DNA of 64,000 bases from CAWJMF01 sp963843945 (GCA_963843945.1 CAWJMF010000006.1:248001-312000), one strand, 5' to 3'. Counted from the first letter of the stretch, positions 1 through 9,216 are shown. The notes: generated from the letters alone by a model not told the origin. Translations and numbers: made by a program.

Positions 1-739
1 TTTGTCCGGTGACGTACGAGGCTTGCGCCGAGCACAAGTAGGCGCACGCCTCACCGAACTCTTCGGGCGTGCCGAAGCGGCCGGCGGGAATTGCTTGCCG
101 GCGCGCGCGTAAGTCTTCCTCGGGCTCGCGACCGTTCGAGCGCGCCGTGCTTTCGACCATCGAGCGCAGGCGGTCGGTCATGAACGTCCCGGGCAGCAAG
201 TTGTTGATCGTGACGTTGTAGCGCACGGTCGTTCGCGCCAGCCCCGCAACGAAGCCCGTCAACCCGCTGCGTGCGCCGTTCGAAAGACCGAGTTGCGGGA
301 TCGGGGCCTTCACCGAACTCGACGTGATGTTGACGATCCGCCCGAAACGCCGCTCGATCATTCCGTCGACGAGGAGTTTTATCAAGGCGATCGGCGTCAG
401 CATGTTCGCGCGGAGCGCCGCGAGCCACATCGCTTCATCCCAGTCGCGAAAATCGCCCGGCGGCGGACCGCCGGCGTTGGTGACCAGAATGTCCGGCGCG
501 GGGCAAACCGCGAGCGCTCCGGCGCGACCCGCCGGCGTGGTGATGTCGCCCGCGTAGGTGCCGACGGGCGAGCCGGTCGCCGCACGGATCTCGTCCGCCG
601 TTTTCTCGAGTTCGGATGCCGTGCGCGCGACGATCGTGACGGCAACGCCTTCGCGCGCGAGCGCGGCGGCGCAGCCTTTGCCGAGTCCTTTGCTGGCACC
701 ACAGACGAGCGCACGCCGGCCGCCGATGCCGAGGTCCAA
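1..739 (-). CDS. SDR-family oxidoreductase (3' end outside window)
   Basis: This is a Rossmann-fold short-chain dehydrogenase of the 3-oxoacyl-ACP reductase-like group, whose substrate cannot be read from the sequence. The N-terminus carries the nucleotide-binding motif GASKGLG and, further on, the NAGG motif and ITSSS. The TTG start is set by an in-frame TAG immediately before it. At the usual YxxxK position the sequence reads SNGAR, so both catalytic Tyr and Lys appear replaced (Ser and Arg). This SNxxR form recurs in a known SDR subgroup. The C-terminal end lies beyond position 1. It is transcribed divergently from the aldo/keto reductase. Confidence 0.85.
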   Translation of the reverse strand, partial: MDLGIGGRRALVCGASKGLGKGCAAALAREGVAVTIVARTASELEKTADEIRAATGSPVGTYAGDITTPAGRAGALAVCPAPDILVTNAGGPPPGDFRDWDEAMWLAALRANMLTPIALIKLLVDGMIERRFGRIVNITSSSVKAPIPQLGLSNGARSGLTGFVAGLARTTVRYNVTINNLLPGTFMTDRLRSMVESTARSNGREPEEDLRARRQAIPAGRFGTPEEFGEACAYLCSAQASYVTGQ

Positions 740-826
740 CTAGCGGCCCGCTTTCGTCTTCACCCTCGAGAACTACGCCGGAAGGCCGGCGGTTCCCCGA
801 GCAACGGATGCGCCGAATTGCGGGTA

Positions 827-1693
827 ATGGGGCGTGTGAGTACCCATTCGACGGCTTCCCATTTCCTCGGCGGCGAAATTACGATCGGCGGCGACTTGAC
901 CGTGCGGCGTTTCGGCTTCGGCGCCATGCGCATCACCGGCAACGGCGTGTGGGGACCACCGGCCAATCGCGCAGCTGCGGTCGAGCTGGTGAAGCACGTG
1001 GTCCAAAGCGGCGTCGACTTCATCGACACGGCCGATTCGTATGGACCCGAGGTGAGCGAAGAGATCATTGCCGAAGCGCTCGCGCCCTATTCCACCGGCG
1101 TCGTCATCGCGACCAAGGGCGGCTTCAAACGCACCGGGCCAAATCAGTGGCATATCGACGCCCGCCCCGAACGGCTGCGCGAGTGCCTCGAAGGGAGCTT
1201 GCGCCGCCTCAAGCTCGAACGCATCGATCTGTACCAGCTCCACCGGATCGACCCAAAAGTGCCGGTCGAAGAATCGCTCGGCGCGTTGACCGACCTGCAA
1301 CGTGAAGGGAAGATCCGCCACATCGGCGTTTCCGAAACGTCCGTGGCGGAGTACGAGCGCTGCAAGAAATCTGCCACGATCGTCTCCGTCCAGAATTTGT
1401 ACAACGTCCAGGACCGAAGCGCCGAGCCGGTGCTCGAGGCCTGCGAGCGCGACCGAATCGCGTTCTTGCCGTGGTATCCGCTTGGCGGGAAGGGCAAGCC
1501 CCATCACGCGGAGCTCGCGCGCATCGCCGCCGAGAAACGGGCGACGCCGGCGCAGGTCGCACTGGCCTGGCTGCTGGCGCGGTCGCCCTACGTCGTGCCG
1601 ATTCCCGGAACGTCCTCAGTCGCGCACTTCGACGAGAACATCGCGGCCGCGGAGATCGAACTGACTCCCGAGGACATGGCTGCGCTGGCGTAA
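827..1693 (+). CDS. Aldo/keto reductase
   Basis: A 288-residue NADPH-dependent aldo/keto reductase, a cytosolic TIM-barrel enzyme reducing aldehydes or ketones. Visible catalytic tetrad: Asp and Tyr in DTADSYG, Lys in ATKGGF, and His in QLHRID. The C-terminal IPGTSS motif fits the cofactor phosphate-binding site. The open frame runs upstream to position 293, but family similarity begins with MGRVSTHS, so the ATG at 827 (or the GTG at 836) is preferred. It lies head to head with the SDR gene, about 87 bp apart. The substrate is unknown. Confidence 0.9.
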   Translation: MGRVSTHSTASHFLGGEITIGGDLTVRRFGFGAMRITGNGVWGPPANRAAAVELVKHVVQSGVDFIDTADSYGPEVSEEIIAEALAPYSTGVVIATKGGFKRTGPNQWHIDARPERLRECLEGSLRRLKLERIDLYQLHRIDPKVPVEESLGALTDLQREGKIRHIGVSETSVAEYERCKKSATIVSVQNLYNVQDRSAEPVLEACERDRIAFLPWYPLGGKGKPHHAELARIAAEKRATPAQVALAWLLARSPYVVPIPGTSSVAHFDENIAAAEIELTPEDMAALA

Positions 1694-1743
1694 ATGCAGC
1701 GGTCCGGGCAGGGCCGGCCGTAACGCCGCAGTAGAACGTCCGA

Positions 1744-3759
1744 GTGATCGGCTTACGTGTCTTCGGCGCGGCGCTGGCCTGCTCGCTTCTTACTCCCGGC
1801 CTCGTTACGCGCGGTTTCGCGCCGAGCCAACTCGAGGCGGAAAGCCGCTACGAGGCGACCGTCGCCGCATCCCCCTCGGAGGCACAAGCGCGCGCGGACG
1901 AGTCGGCGCTCGCCAGTTACGTTCACCGGATGGGCACGCCGGGCGACGAGCGGACGGCCCGCTACGTGCAAAGCGAGCTTGAGAAAGCCGGTTGGGACGC
2001 CAAACTCGTCACGTACGTCGTTCCCATCGCGTGGCCGACCGAACAACGCTTGGATTTGCTCGGTGCGCACGCGCAAGCGATCGACCTCTACGAGCCGGCC
2101 GTTGCGGCCGATCCGTTCTCGAAGAACCACGCCGCGATCGGAATTCCTTATTCCGGTTACAGCGTCGACGGCGACGTCACCGGTCCGCTGGTTTACGCAA
2201 ACCACGCGGCCCCGGCCGACTTCGATGCGCTCGCAGCGGCCGGCGTGAAGGTGCGTGGCGCTATCGTCATCGCTCGCTTCGGCGGCAGCGTGTTGACGTC
2301 GAAAGCTACCGAAGCCGCCAAACGCGGCGCGAAGGCGATCCTCGTCTTCAACGATCCGCTCACCAACGGTTATTTCATGGGCGAAACCTATCCAAAGGGG
2401 CCGTGGCGTCCGCTTGGGGCGGCAACGCGCAATACGATGACGTTCGCGGACGATCCCGGGGATCCGACGGCGATCGGGATACCGGTTCCGGGCGCGGCGC
2501 ACAAGCCGATCTCGTCGATGAAAGTCGCGCCCATTCCCGAGGCACCGATCACCGGTGTGGTGGCGCGCAAGCTTCTCGCCGCGATGGGCGGTCCCGTCGG
2601 CACCTCGACCTGGCATCCGGGTTTTGCCTTTCCTTTGCATCTCGGCGGCGACGTTCGCGCCCGTTTCGTCTTGAAGACCAAACGCTTCTTCGGGCCGATT
2701 TGGGACGTCATCGGCATGCTCCCGGGCACGTCGGACGCGCAAATGGTCGTGGTCGGAGGACATCGCGACGCGTGGACCTACGGCGCGGTCGATCCCATCA
2801 GCGGCACGGTCGATTTGCTGCAGCTCGCACGCGCCTTCGGGAAACTCAAGGCGGCCGGATGGCGGCCGCAACGCACGGTCCTCATCGGTTCGTGGGACGG
2901 CGAGGAACTCAACCTTTTCGGAAGCGACGAATGGGTCGAACAAAACGCAGCGGAGTTGCGGGCGAAGTGCGTGGCGTACATCAACACCGACGAAGTCGCC
3001 TTCGGCCCGGAACTCTACGCGTACGGGACGCCGGATCTGGCGGGACTCCTCCAGGATGCCGCAAGCGCCGTGACCGCACCGAACGGAACCCCGCTGACCG
3101 ACTATTGGCAACGTCAAGACAAGACGCGCGCGGTTTTGCCGATCGGGGGCGGGAGCGATCACGAGCCGTTCGTCTTCCGCGAGAACCTCCCGGCGGCCGG
3201 TGCGGGCTTCGGCGGTCCCTTAGGCACGTATCATTCGGCTTACGACGACCCCGCCTCGCTCGCGATCTTCGATCCCGGAATGCACGAAGCGGCAGCCGCG
3301 GCACGCTTCACCTCGATCGTCGTCCTGCGCCTCGCCGACGCCGAGTTTCCCGACGTACGTCTCGCACCGCTGGCGCGCTCGCTGCACGAGCGTCTCTCGG
3401 AGTTCGTCAAAGGCAAAGGCGACGAAGCGCGCCGCGCGCAGGTCGGCGCGAAGCTGCAGCCGGCGGCCGATGCTTTTCTGACGGCGGCCACCGCGCTCGA
3501 CGCGCGCGCCGACGCGGCGGTTCAGCGCGACGACTCGCTCGCTGCCGCGAAGATTTACGCGCAGCTACGCGCCGCCGAAGACGCGTTTTTCCAGCCGAAC
3601 GCTACCACCTGGCAGCGCAGTTTGCTCTACGACCACAAGGGTTACGAGTCGACCGTTCTTCCTTCTCTGGACGCGACGCTCGCGAGCGACGGAAACGGCC
3701 CGCTCGCGACCTTGCAGGCGGCGTTTTCCGCCGCGACTGCCGCTAGTGCGGCACCGTAA
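1744..3759 (+). CDS. M28 zinc peptidase, glutamate carboxypeptidase II-like
   Basis: A 671-residue secreted peptidase of family M28B (transferrin-receptor/glutamate carboxypeptidase II group), expected to release C-terminal residues from peptides. An N-terminal signal-like hydrophobic stretch (residues 2-20) is followed by a PA domain (about 125-260) and the catalytic domain. Zinc ligands are visible in order: His in GGHRDAW and Asp in VDPISG (about residue 340-350), Glu in WDGEE, Asp in INTDE, His in TYHSAYDD. A helical TFR-type dimerisation domain ends the protein. The start is GTG at 1744. Its last 17 nt overlap the convergent VOC gene. Confidence 0.9.
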   Translation: MIGLRVFGAALACSLLTPGLVTRGFAPSQLEAESRYEATVAASPSEAQARADESALASYVHRMGTPGDERTARYVQSELEKAGWDAKLVTYVVPIAWPTEQRLDLLGAHAQAIDLYEPAVAADPFSKNHAAIGIPYSGYSVDGDVTGPLVYANHAAPADFDALAAAGVKVRGAIVIARFGGSVLTSKATEAAKRGAKAILVFNDPLTNGYFMGETYPKGPWRPLGAATRNTMTFADDPGDPTAIGIPVPGAAHKPISSMKVAPIPEAPITGVVARKLLAAMGGPVGTSTWHPGFAFPLHLGGDVRARFVLKTKRFFGPIWDVIGMLPGTSDAQMVVVGGHRDAWTYGAVDPISGTVDLLQLARAFGKLKAAGWRPQRTVLIGSWDGEELNLFGSDEWVEQNAAELRAKCVAYINTDEVAFGPELYAYGTPDLAGLLQDAASAVTAPNGTPLTDYWQRQDKTRAVLPIGGGSDHEPFVFRENLPAAGAGFGGPLGTYHSAYDDPASLAIFDPGMHEAAAAARFTSIVVLRLADAEFPDVRLAPLARSLHERLSEFVKGKGDEARRAQVGAKLQPAADAFLTAATALDARADAAVQRDDSLAAAKIYAQLRAAEDAFFQPNATTWQRSLLYDHKGYESTVLPSLDATLASDGNGPLATLQAAFSAATAASAAP

Positions 3760-4111
3760 TCTGGTGCAGCGTGACCTTGTTGCCTTCGGGATCTTCAAAC
3801 GAGGCGACTTTGCACACGGGCGTCTCGTAAGGATCGCCGGCCTTCACGCCCTTGGCTCGTAAGCCGGCGAGGGTTTCCTCAATGTCGTCCACTTCGAACG
3901 CGACCCCAACGCCGCTTCCGGGCTCTCGCTCCATCCAATCGCTGGTCATCAAGCTGAAGTAACCGCTCCCGACCTGGGATTCCGCATATTGTTCGACCCC
4001 GTCCTCGGCGAAGGGCGGTCCGAATTTCAAACCGAGCATCGTCTGGTACCACTCGCGCGTCGACTTGACGCTGCGGGACGGATATGCGACGAAGGCGATC
4101 TCTTTGATCAT
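3743..4111 (-). CDS. VOC superfamily (glyoxalase-like) protein
   Basis: A 122-residue single-module vicinal-oxygen-chelate protein with the typical beta-alpha-beta-beta-beta arrangement: an N-terminal strand followed by TREWYQTMLGL, a middle EVDDIEETLAGLRAKG segment and a C-terminal FEDPEGNKVTLHQ segment. Members include lyases, dioxygenases and antibiotic-binding proteins, and the substrate cannot be assigned. It follows the retropepsin gene by 7 nt on the same strand and probably ends that operon. Its 3' end overlaps the convergent M28 gene. Confidence 0.85.
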   Translation of the reverse strand: MIKEIAFVAYPSRSVKSTREWYQTMLGLKFGPPFAEDGVEQYAESQVGSGYFSLMTSDWMEREPGSGVGVAFEVDDIEETLAGLRAKGVKAGDPYETPVCKVASFEDPEGNKVTLHQITVPH

Positions 4112-4118
4112 GCGATCC

Positions 4119-5969
4119 TCAGACGTAGTCGTTGAGCGTAACGGTTAGCGCGCGCGGAGTCGCGGCGCCTTTCTCGAGAACGACGACCTTTACTTGCGTT
4201 CCCGGCGCCCGGCGGAAAGCTTCGCGAGCGCTGCCTAAGTTCAGCTGCGCGGCGGGCACGCCGTCGATGCTCTCGATCACGTCGCCCTTGACGATCCCGG
4301 CCTTCGCGGCCGGCGTTCCGGGCCGCACGTCCGCCACGATCAGCTTGCCCTGATTCACTAAGAACATTCCGGAGCGTTCGTACTGATCGGCGGCGCCGAG
4401 CGAGGCGTTCGGCTCGAGGCTCATCGTTTGATGCGGGTAGTCGAACGTCACGGTGAAGCGTTTGAAGACGCCGCCCCCGACGTTGGCGCCGATCCCGGGA
4501 ACCGCGAACGCACCCGCGCTTGCGCCGCTGAAGCCCGCGACGAGATTTTCGAGCTTGAAACCGCCGATCTCGAGCGAAGGCAGACGTCCCAGCCGCCCGA
4601 CGTCCCCTCCGCCCACGCCGAAGCCGTTGAGGCCCGCTTGCGTGGTTTGCGCGGGGACGACCGCGGGGTGCTCCGCGACGAACGGCGCGTAGAGGTCGAG
4701 CGATGAGCGACTGCCGGTGTCGATGGTGCACTGGGTCGCGATTTGGTCGATCTGACACGCAACCTCCGGCTGCGTTCCGGAAAAGACGAAGGGCGTGGCC
4801 TTACCGGAAATGGGGGCGCTCGGCAACTTCAAGGTGAGCCGCTTTGCCGAATAATCGATGACCGTTACGAAGCGCGCGAAGACCTCGGCGCCGATGATTC
4901 CGTCGACGGGAGCGCTCCCCGCGACGCCGAATCCGGCGCGCACGGGCAAAGTCGCAAAGAGTTGATCTTTCAACACGGCTTTGCCGATGCGCATCGAGGA
5001 GACGGTCGTAAAGCTCGCTTCCTCGGTGGTCGCGCCGACGCCGCCGCCTTGCGCGCTGCCCTGCGCCGTGGCGCCGATCTCGCGCGCCACCGCCGGATCG
5101 ACGACGTTCGAACCGCCCGTATCCAGAACGAACCGGAAGGGGCCTTTTCCGTTGAGCGTGAGATCGAGGTAAATGTGGTTGTCGATCAGATCGAACGGCA
5201 GGGACGTCTCGTTCGCGCCTTCGATCGAATAATCGTGGACGTCGGTTTCGGGCTTGCGGACTTTCGCGGCAAGGTCGGGCGGCGCGACGTCGATGTGGGT
5301 TACTTGAAAATCGATCTCGTTACCCTGGCTCGTCGTCTGTTTCGACCCGAACGGTAGCTCGACGCCGGCGACGACGTGATAGTCGCTGAGCAGCGTCGTC
5401 GTCGTCACGGCGGCGGCAGTTTCCACGTAGCGTTCCGGAAGATGGCTCGTTCGATCGATCCACACGTCGAACGGCACGACGCTCCCCGGCGGCGTCACGT
5501 GCACGACATCGAAGCTTTTGCCGCCTTGCGATTGCGGCGGCAGCAGCGCGACCGCAGCGCCGCCGTGCGCGGGCGTCCAGAGCGCGTACGATTCGCGATA
5601 GGCCTCGTTCAGGGACGAGGCGTGGCCCTGCTGGCTCCCATCGACCCAGACGACTCCCTTGGAATCGCGCGTCCAGGCCGCGCTCCCATCGTAGCCTTGA
5701 TCTTCGGTGAACAGCCCGAGGTTCGCGTATTGCGCGAAAGTGCCGCCATGTGCCAGATCGGTGTACTGCACCGCAGTCGCGTGCAGGCCCACCGCCATGC
5801 CGGTCGCGCTCTCGCGAAACGAGGGAAGGTTCTTGAGATTCCCGGCTCCGAGGGCGCGCGCCGCGGTTGCCAGCACCGAATCGGCGCTCGCGTCCGCGGC
5901 GCCGGCAGCTCCGCCGGCCAAGGGAAAGGCAAGGGTTGCAGCGGCAAAGGCCGCGAGAATCGTACGCAT
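4119..5969 (-). CDS. Secreted retropepsin-like aspartic protease with PDZ domain
   Basis: A 616-residue exported protein with a clear signal peptide (residues 1-24). Residues about 25-235 are a domain seen before such proteases, of unknown role. Two aspartic-protease half domains follow, each with a catalytic Asp motif: FVLDTGGSN (around residue 283) and CTIDTGSRS (around 413). A PDZ domain ends the protein (about 525-610, with GTPAAKAGIVKGDVIESIDG). The two-DTG plus PDZ arrangement matches periplasmic retropepsin-like proteases. It sits in a minus-strand run between an SRPBCC gene (14 nt upstream) and a VOC gene. Confidence 0.85.
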   Translation of the reverse strand: MRTILAAFAAATLAFPLAGGAAGAADASADSVLATAARALGAGNLKNLPSFRESATGMAVGLHATAVQYTDLAHGGTFAQYANLGLFTEDQGYDGSAAWTRDSKGVVWVDGSQQGHASSLNEAYRESYALWTPAHGGAAVALLPPQSQGGKSFDVVHVTPPGSVVPFDVWIDRTSHLPERYVETAAAVTTTTLLSDYHVVAGVELPFGSKQTTSQGNEIDFQVTHIDVAPPDLAAKVRKPETDVHDYSIEGANETSLPFDLIDNHIYLDLTLNGKGPFRFVLDTGGSNVVDPAVAREIGATAQGSAQGGGVGATTEEASFTTVSSMRIGKAVLKDQLFATLPVRAGFGVAGSAPVDGIIGAEVFARFVTVIDYSAKRLTLKLPSAPISGKATPFVFSGTQPEVACQIDQIATQCTIDTGSRSSLDLYAPFVAEHPAVVPAQTTQAGLNGFGVGGGDVGRLGRLPSLEIGGFKLENLVAGFSGASAGAFAVPGIGANVGGGVFKRFTVTFDYPHQTMSLEPNASLGAADQYERSGMFLVNQGKLIVADVRPGTPAAKAGIVKGDVIESIDGVPAAQLNLGSAREAFRRAPGTQVKVVVLEKGAATPRALTVTLNDYV

Positions 5970-5983
5970 ACCCTCGGTACGGC

Positions 5984-6463
5984 TTACCCGCCGGGTTGTT
6001 TCGTTTCGACGTAGCGCTTGAGCGCGGCGAGCAGACGCACGTTCTCCCGCGCGAACGCCCGCAAGACCAAGGGCTCCGCTAACTTTTGGAGACCGGGCAT
6101 TTGGATCGTGAGATCGAGGGCACGCACGACCGAAGTGACCCCGTTCTCCGGCGTCAGCGTGTAGCGGATCCGGACGTCGATGTCGGCGCGCAGCGGACCG
6201 CGCGCGAGCTGCATCGTCTGGTGAAAGCCGATGTGCTTCGGCGGGTCATACTCCGTGACCGAACCCGGTCGCCGGCCGGCCGGGCCTGCGTCGAGATAGG
6301 TCGTGCCGAGGCAAACGGGATAGGGCGCGACCTCCGTCGTCGCGCCGAACGCATCGGAACCCTTGAGCCAGCGGCCGTAGTTCGGCATGTCGGAAACGAG
6401 CTCGAAAATCGTCTCCGGCGGCCCTTCGATGCGCGTTGTAAATATCGGATGCGTCGTCGACAT
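5984..6463 (-). CDS. SRPBCC (START/Bet v1-like) protein
   Basis: A 159-residue small-ligand-binding protein of the SRPBCC superfamily, polyketide cyclase/dehydrase type. The opening IEGPPETIFELVSDMPNYG and the later QLARGPLRADIDVRIRYTL are typical of its helix-grip fold, and the C-terminal long helix (about 125-155) is present. It probably binds a hydrophobic ligand in the cytoplasm, but the ligand is unknown. It lies in the same-strand run downstream of the CoA ligase and SDR, which could suggest lipid or aromatic acid metabolism. The start is ATG at 6463. Confidence 0.8.
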   Translation of the reverse strand: MSTTHPIFTTRIEGPPETIFELVSDMPNYGRWLKGSDAFGATTEVAPYPVCLGTTYLDAGPAGRRPGSVTEYDPPKHIGFHQTMQLARGPLRADIDVRIRYTLTPENGVTSVVRALDLTIQMPGLQKLAEPLVLRAFARENVRLLAALKRYVETKQPGG

Positions 6464-6470
6464 TCGTGAG

Positions 6471-6725
6471 CTAGCCGTTTGTCCCGCGACGCGGCCGGGG
6501 AACGAGTTCGCCTCCGCAATTCGGGCAGCGGTCGCTCATCGCGCTCGCGCACTCGGGACAGAAGGTGCACTCGTACGAACAGATGCGCGCTTCGGCATTC
6601 GCTTCGAGGTGACGCTCGCACCGCTCGCAGCTTTGCTTCAAAGTAAGACCCGCTTTCTTCTCGACCGGAAACCCAAGGCGATACCCCTGCCCGTGGACCG
6701 TGACGATGTGCATGCGAACCTGCAT
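6471..6725 (-). CDS. DUF1272 zinc-ribbon-like protein with winged-helix-like leader
   Basis: An 84-residue protein. Residues about 30-78 match DUF1272: CERCERHL, then ICSYECTFCPECA, then RCPNCGGEL, giving four Cys pairs that probably bind zinc. The ATG at 6725 overlaps the TGA of the upstream SDR in a TGATG arrangement, which argues for translational coupling and fixes the start. The first 20 residues (containing IVTVHGQGYRLGF) are not part of DUF1272. They resemble the C-terminal beta-hairpin wing of OmpR/PhoB-type regulators, yet no receiver or helix-turn-helix precedes them. An internal ATG at 6713 is possible. The function is unknown. Confidence 0.75.
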   Translation of the reverse strand: MQVRMHIVTVHGQGYRLGFPVEKKAGLTLKQSCERCERHLEANAEARICSYECTFCPECASAMSDRCPNCGGELVPRPRRGTNG

Positions 6726-7498
6726 CAGAACAGCGAGTAGCCGCCGTCGATCACGAACGTGTCGCCGGTGTGATAGCGCGAAGCTTCGCTCATGAGGTAC
6801 ACCGCGATCCCGCCGAAATCGGCGCCGGTACCCCAGCGCCGCATCGGGACGCGCGGCAGCACTTTGCTGCGAAAGCCCTCGCTTCCGACGGCGTCGGCCG
6901 TCATCTCGGTCTCGATCCATCCCGGAAGGATCGCATGCGCGCGAACGCCGTGCCGGGCGAATTCCACGGCAAGCCCGCGCACCATCGAGATCATTCCGCC
7001 TTTGGTCGCGGCATAGTGTTCCGAACGAGGCGCCCCCTCGATCGCGGCGAGCGACGCGGTGCCGACCAGCACGCCTCCGCCGCCGCGGGCGACCATGTGC
7101 CGCGCCGCCGCTCGAAAGGTATAAAATGCCCCGTGAAGGTTGACGCGCAGGACGCGATTCCATTCCTCGGTCGTCATCTCCAGGAACGATGCGCCGCCGC
7201 GTCCGCTCACGCCGGCGTTAGCGAAGCAGCCGTCGATCCTGCCCAAGGTCGCGACCGTTTCGGCGAAAGCCGCCTCCACGGCCGCCTCGTCGCCGACGTC
7301 GCATTGCAGCGCCAAAACGCGCCGCCCGCGTGCGCGCAGCTCTTTCTCCGCGGCAGCGTTTTTCGCTGCATTCGTGCCCCAGATCGCGCAGTCGGCGCCT
7401 GCCTCGGCCAGCGCCAGCGCCATGCCTAGTCCGATGCCCCCGTTGCCGCCGGTAACGAGCGCGACGCGGCCGCTCAGATCGAAAGGCTGGTAGCTCAT
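6725..7498 (-). CDS. SDR-family oxidoreductase
   Basis: A 257-residue classical short-chain dehydrogenase, NAD(P)-dependent and cytosolic. Visible: cofactor motif TGGNGGIG near residue 13, NAG (in CFANAGVSG), catalytic Ser in TASLA, active-site YAATK, and a C-terminal IDGGYSLF. The ATG at 7498 gives the usual N-terminus; a GTG at 7519 would add seven residues and lies only 6 nt from the CoA ligase stop. It follows the CoA ligase and is coupled to the DUF1272 gene, so these probably form one transcript. The substrate is not predictable. Confidence 0.9.
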   Translation of the reverse strand: MSYQPFDLSGRVALVTGGNGGIGLGMALALAEAGADCAIWGTNAAKNAAAEKELRARGRRVLALQCDVGDEAAVEAAFAETVATLGRIDGCFANAGVSGRGGASFLEMTTEEWNRVLRVNLHGAFYTFRAAARHMVARGGGGVLVGTASLAAIEGAPRSEHYAATKGGMISMVRGLAVEFARHGVRAHAILPGWIETEMTADAVGSEGFRSKVLPRVPMRRWGTGADFGGIAVYLMSEASRYHTGDTFVIDGGYSLF

Positions 7499-7525
7499 TG
7501 CGTCACGCGCTCGCTTCACTCCGCA

Positions 7526-9103
7526 CTAAAAGACCTCGCGCTCGGCGTCGAGCGTCCGCAGCACGCGCCGCAAAATTTTCCCCGACGGGCTTTTCGGAAT
7601 CACTTCGATCGGCACGACGTCGCCGAGTTGTTTGTAGTCGACGACGCGCTCAGCAATCCAAGCCTTGATCGCCTCCGGATCGACGGCGCCGCGAGCGGTG
7701 ACGTAGGCCACCGGTATTTCGCCGGCGCGCTCGTCGGGCCGTCCGATCACCGCAACGTCGGCAACGCCGGGATTGGTGAGCAGCAACGCTTCGAGCTCGG
7801 CCGGGGCCACCTGAAAACCCTTGACCTTGATCAGTTCTTTGAGACGGTCGGTGATGTAGAGGTAACCGTCGGAATCGAAGTAGCCGATGTCGCCGGTGCG
7901 CACCCAGCCGTCGGCCGTGATCGACTCGGCCGTCGCCTGAGGCTGATTCAAATATCCCTTGAACGCCTGCGGACCGCGAAACCAGAGCTCGCCCGCTTCC
8001 CCACGCGGCAGATCGGCTTGCGTCTCCGGATCGACCACGCGCGCCTGGGTGTCCGGCAACAACCGGCCACTGCTGCCCCGGCGGATATTCTCGCGCGGTA
8101 CCGTTGCGACGACACCCGAGGACTCGGTCATACCAAAGCCTTGACCGACGGTGCAGCCGAGCCGTTCGGCGACTCGCTCCTCGAATGCGGCGCCGAGCGG
8201 CGCGGCACCGCAACCGATGAACTCGACCGACGAGAGGTCGTAGCGGTCCACCATCGGGTGCGTTGCAAGAAACTGCATCAGCGGCGGAACGAGCGCCAAG
8301 TGCGAGACGCGGTAGCGCTCGATCGTCTTCAAGAACGCTTCCGGTTCGAAACGGGGCATCGTCACGAGCGTCGCACCGAATGCCAAGCCGCACATCGTGA
8401 TGACCGTAAAGCCGAAAATGTGATACATCGGCAAAAGGGCGAGTGCGACGCGCCGCTCGCTCATCGGCAGGGCTTCCATGTACTGCGCAACGTTCGACAC
8501 GAGGGTGCGGTGCGTGAGGACGACGCCCTTTGCGACGCCCGTCGTTCCCGAGGAAAACGGCAACGCGACGAGCGCGTCCGGGTCGTTGCTCACATTCGGC
8601 TCGGGACCCTCGCAGGCGACAAGCGAGGCGTAGCTCACCGTGCCCTCGGCCTCGCCCAACAAGATCAGCGTCTCGCAACCGGCCTGCGCAGCGGCTTCCC
8701 GCACCGTTTCCAGCAGCGGCGGAATCGTAAACGCGAAGCGCGCCTTCGCCTCGCGCATTTGGTGCGCCAAATCGCTCGCATTGTACGCCGGGTTCGCACC
8801 GCTCACGACGCCGCCGGCTGCCATAGCGCCGAGCGCGACGATCGGCCACTCGGGCATATTCGGCGAAAACATCAGAAGCGTATCGCCCGGCCTCAGCCCG
8901 ATGGATGCGAGCCCCGCCGCGACGCGCCCAATAAGGCGATCCAACTCGCCGTAGGTCACGCTGCGCTCGCTGACGGAATCGATCAATGCGACGCTGTCGC
9001 GGTGTTCGCGAGCACGCTCGCGAATGAACTGCGGCACGGTCGTCGATGGGACGTCGGTGCTGAGATGCGGGCCTTCAACGATGTCAGGCATGGAATTGAT
9101 CAT
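7526..9103 (-). CDS. Acyl/aryl-CoA ligase (4-coumarate-CoA ligase-like)
   Basis: A 525-residue member of the ANL adenylating superfamily, which activates a carboxylic acid to acyl-AMP and then to acyl-CoA. Motifs in order: phosphate-binding loop SSGTTGVAKGV (about 187-197), GFGMTES (about 325), hinge region WVRTGDIGYFDSDGYLY (about 405), KELIKVKGFQVAPAELE, and the catalytic lysine motif SPSGKILRR near the C-terminus. Length and motifs fit 4-coumarate or medium-chain CoA ligases. A GGGAG ribosome-binding site lies before the ATG at 9103; a second in-frame ATG is at 9091. It is the first gene of the minus-strand run ending with the VOC gene. Confidence 0.92.
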   Translation of the reverse strand: MINSMPDIVEGPHLSTDVPSTTVPQFIRERAREHRDSVALIDSVSERSVTYGELDRLIGRVAAGLASIGLRPGDTLLMFSPNMPEWPIVALGAMAAGGVVSGANPAYNASDLAHQMREAKARFAFTIPPLLETVREAAAQAGCETLILLGEAEGTVSYASLVACEGPEPNVSNDPDALVALPFSSGTTGVAKGVVLTHRTLVSNVAQYMEALPMSERRVALALLPMYHIFGFTVITMCGLAFGATLVTMPRFEPEAFLKTIERYRVSHLALVPPLMQFLATHPMVDRYDLSSVEFIGCGAAPLGAAFEERVAERLGCTVGQGFGMTESSGVVATVPRENIRRGSSGRLLPDTQARVVDPETQADLPRGEAGELWFRGPQAFKGYLNQPQATAESITADGWVRTGDIGYFDSDGYLYITDRLKELIKVKGFQVAPAELEALLLTNPGVADVAVIGRPDERAGEIPVAYVTARGAVDPEAIKAWIAERVVDYKQLGDVVPIEVIPKSPSGKILRRVLRTLDAEREVF

Positions 9104-9216
9104 GACAAAGATCTCCCACCCTGAGGTACGCGGACACGCAGACTGCCTCCCGTTCGAGCGGCGCCGCGGCTCGCGGCAACTCTATGCGCGCGGCGCCCCG
9201 GATCCGGACGGATTCG

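Noticed and set aside
293..826. Long upstream extension of the aldo/keto reductase frame
   Set aside because: It is antisense to the SDR gene and Arg-rich, with no similarity to the family.
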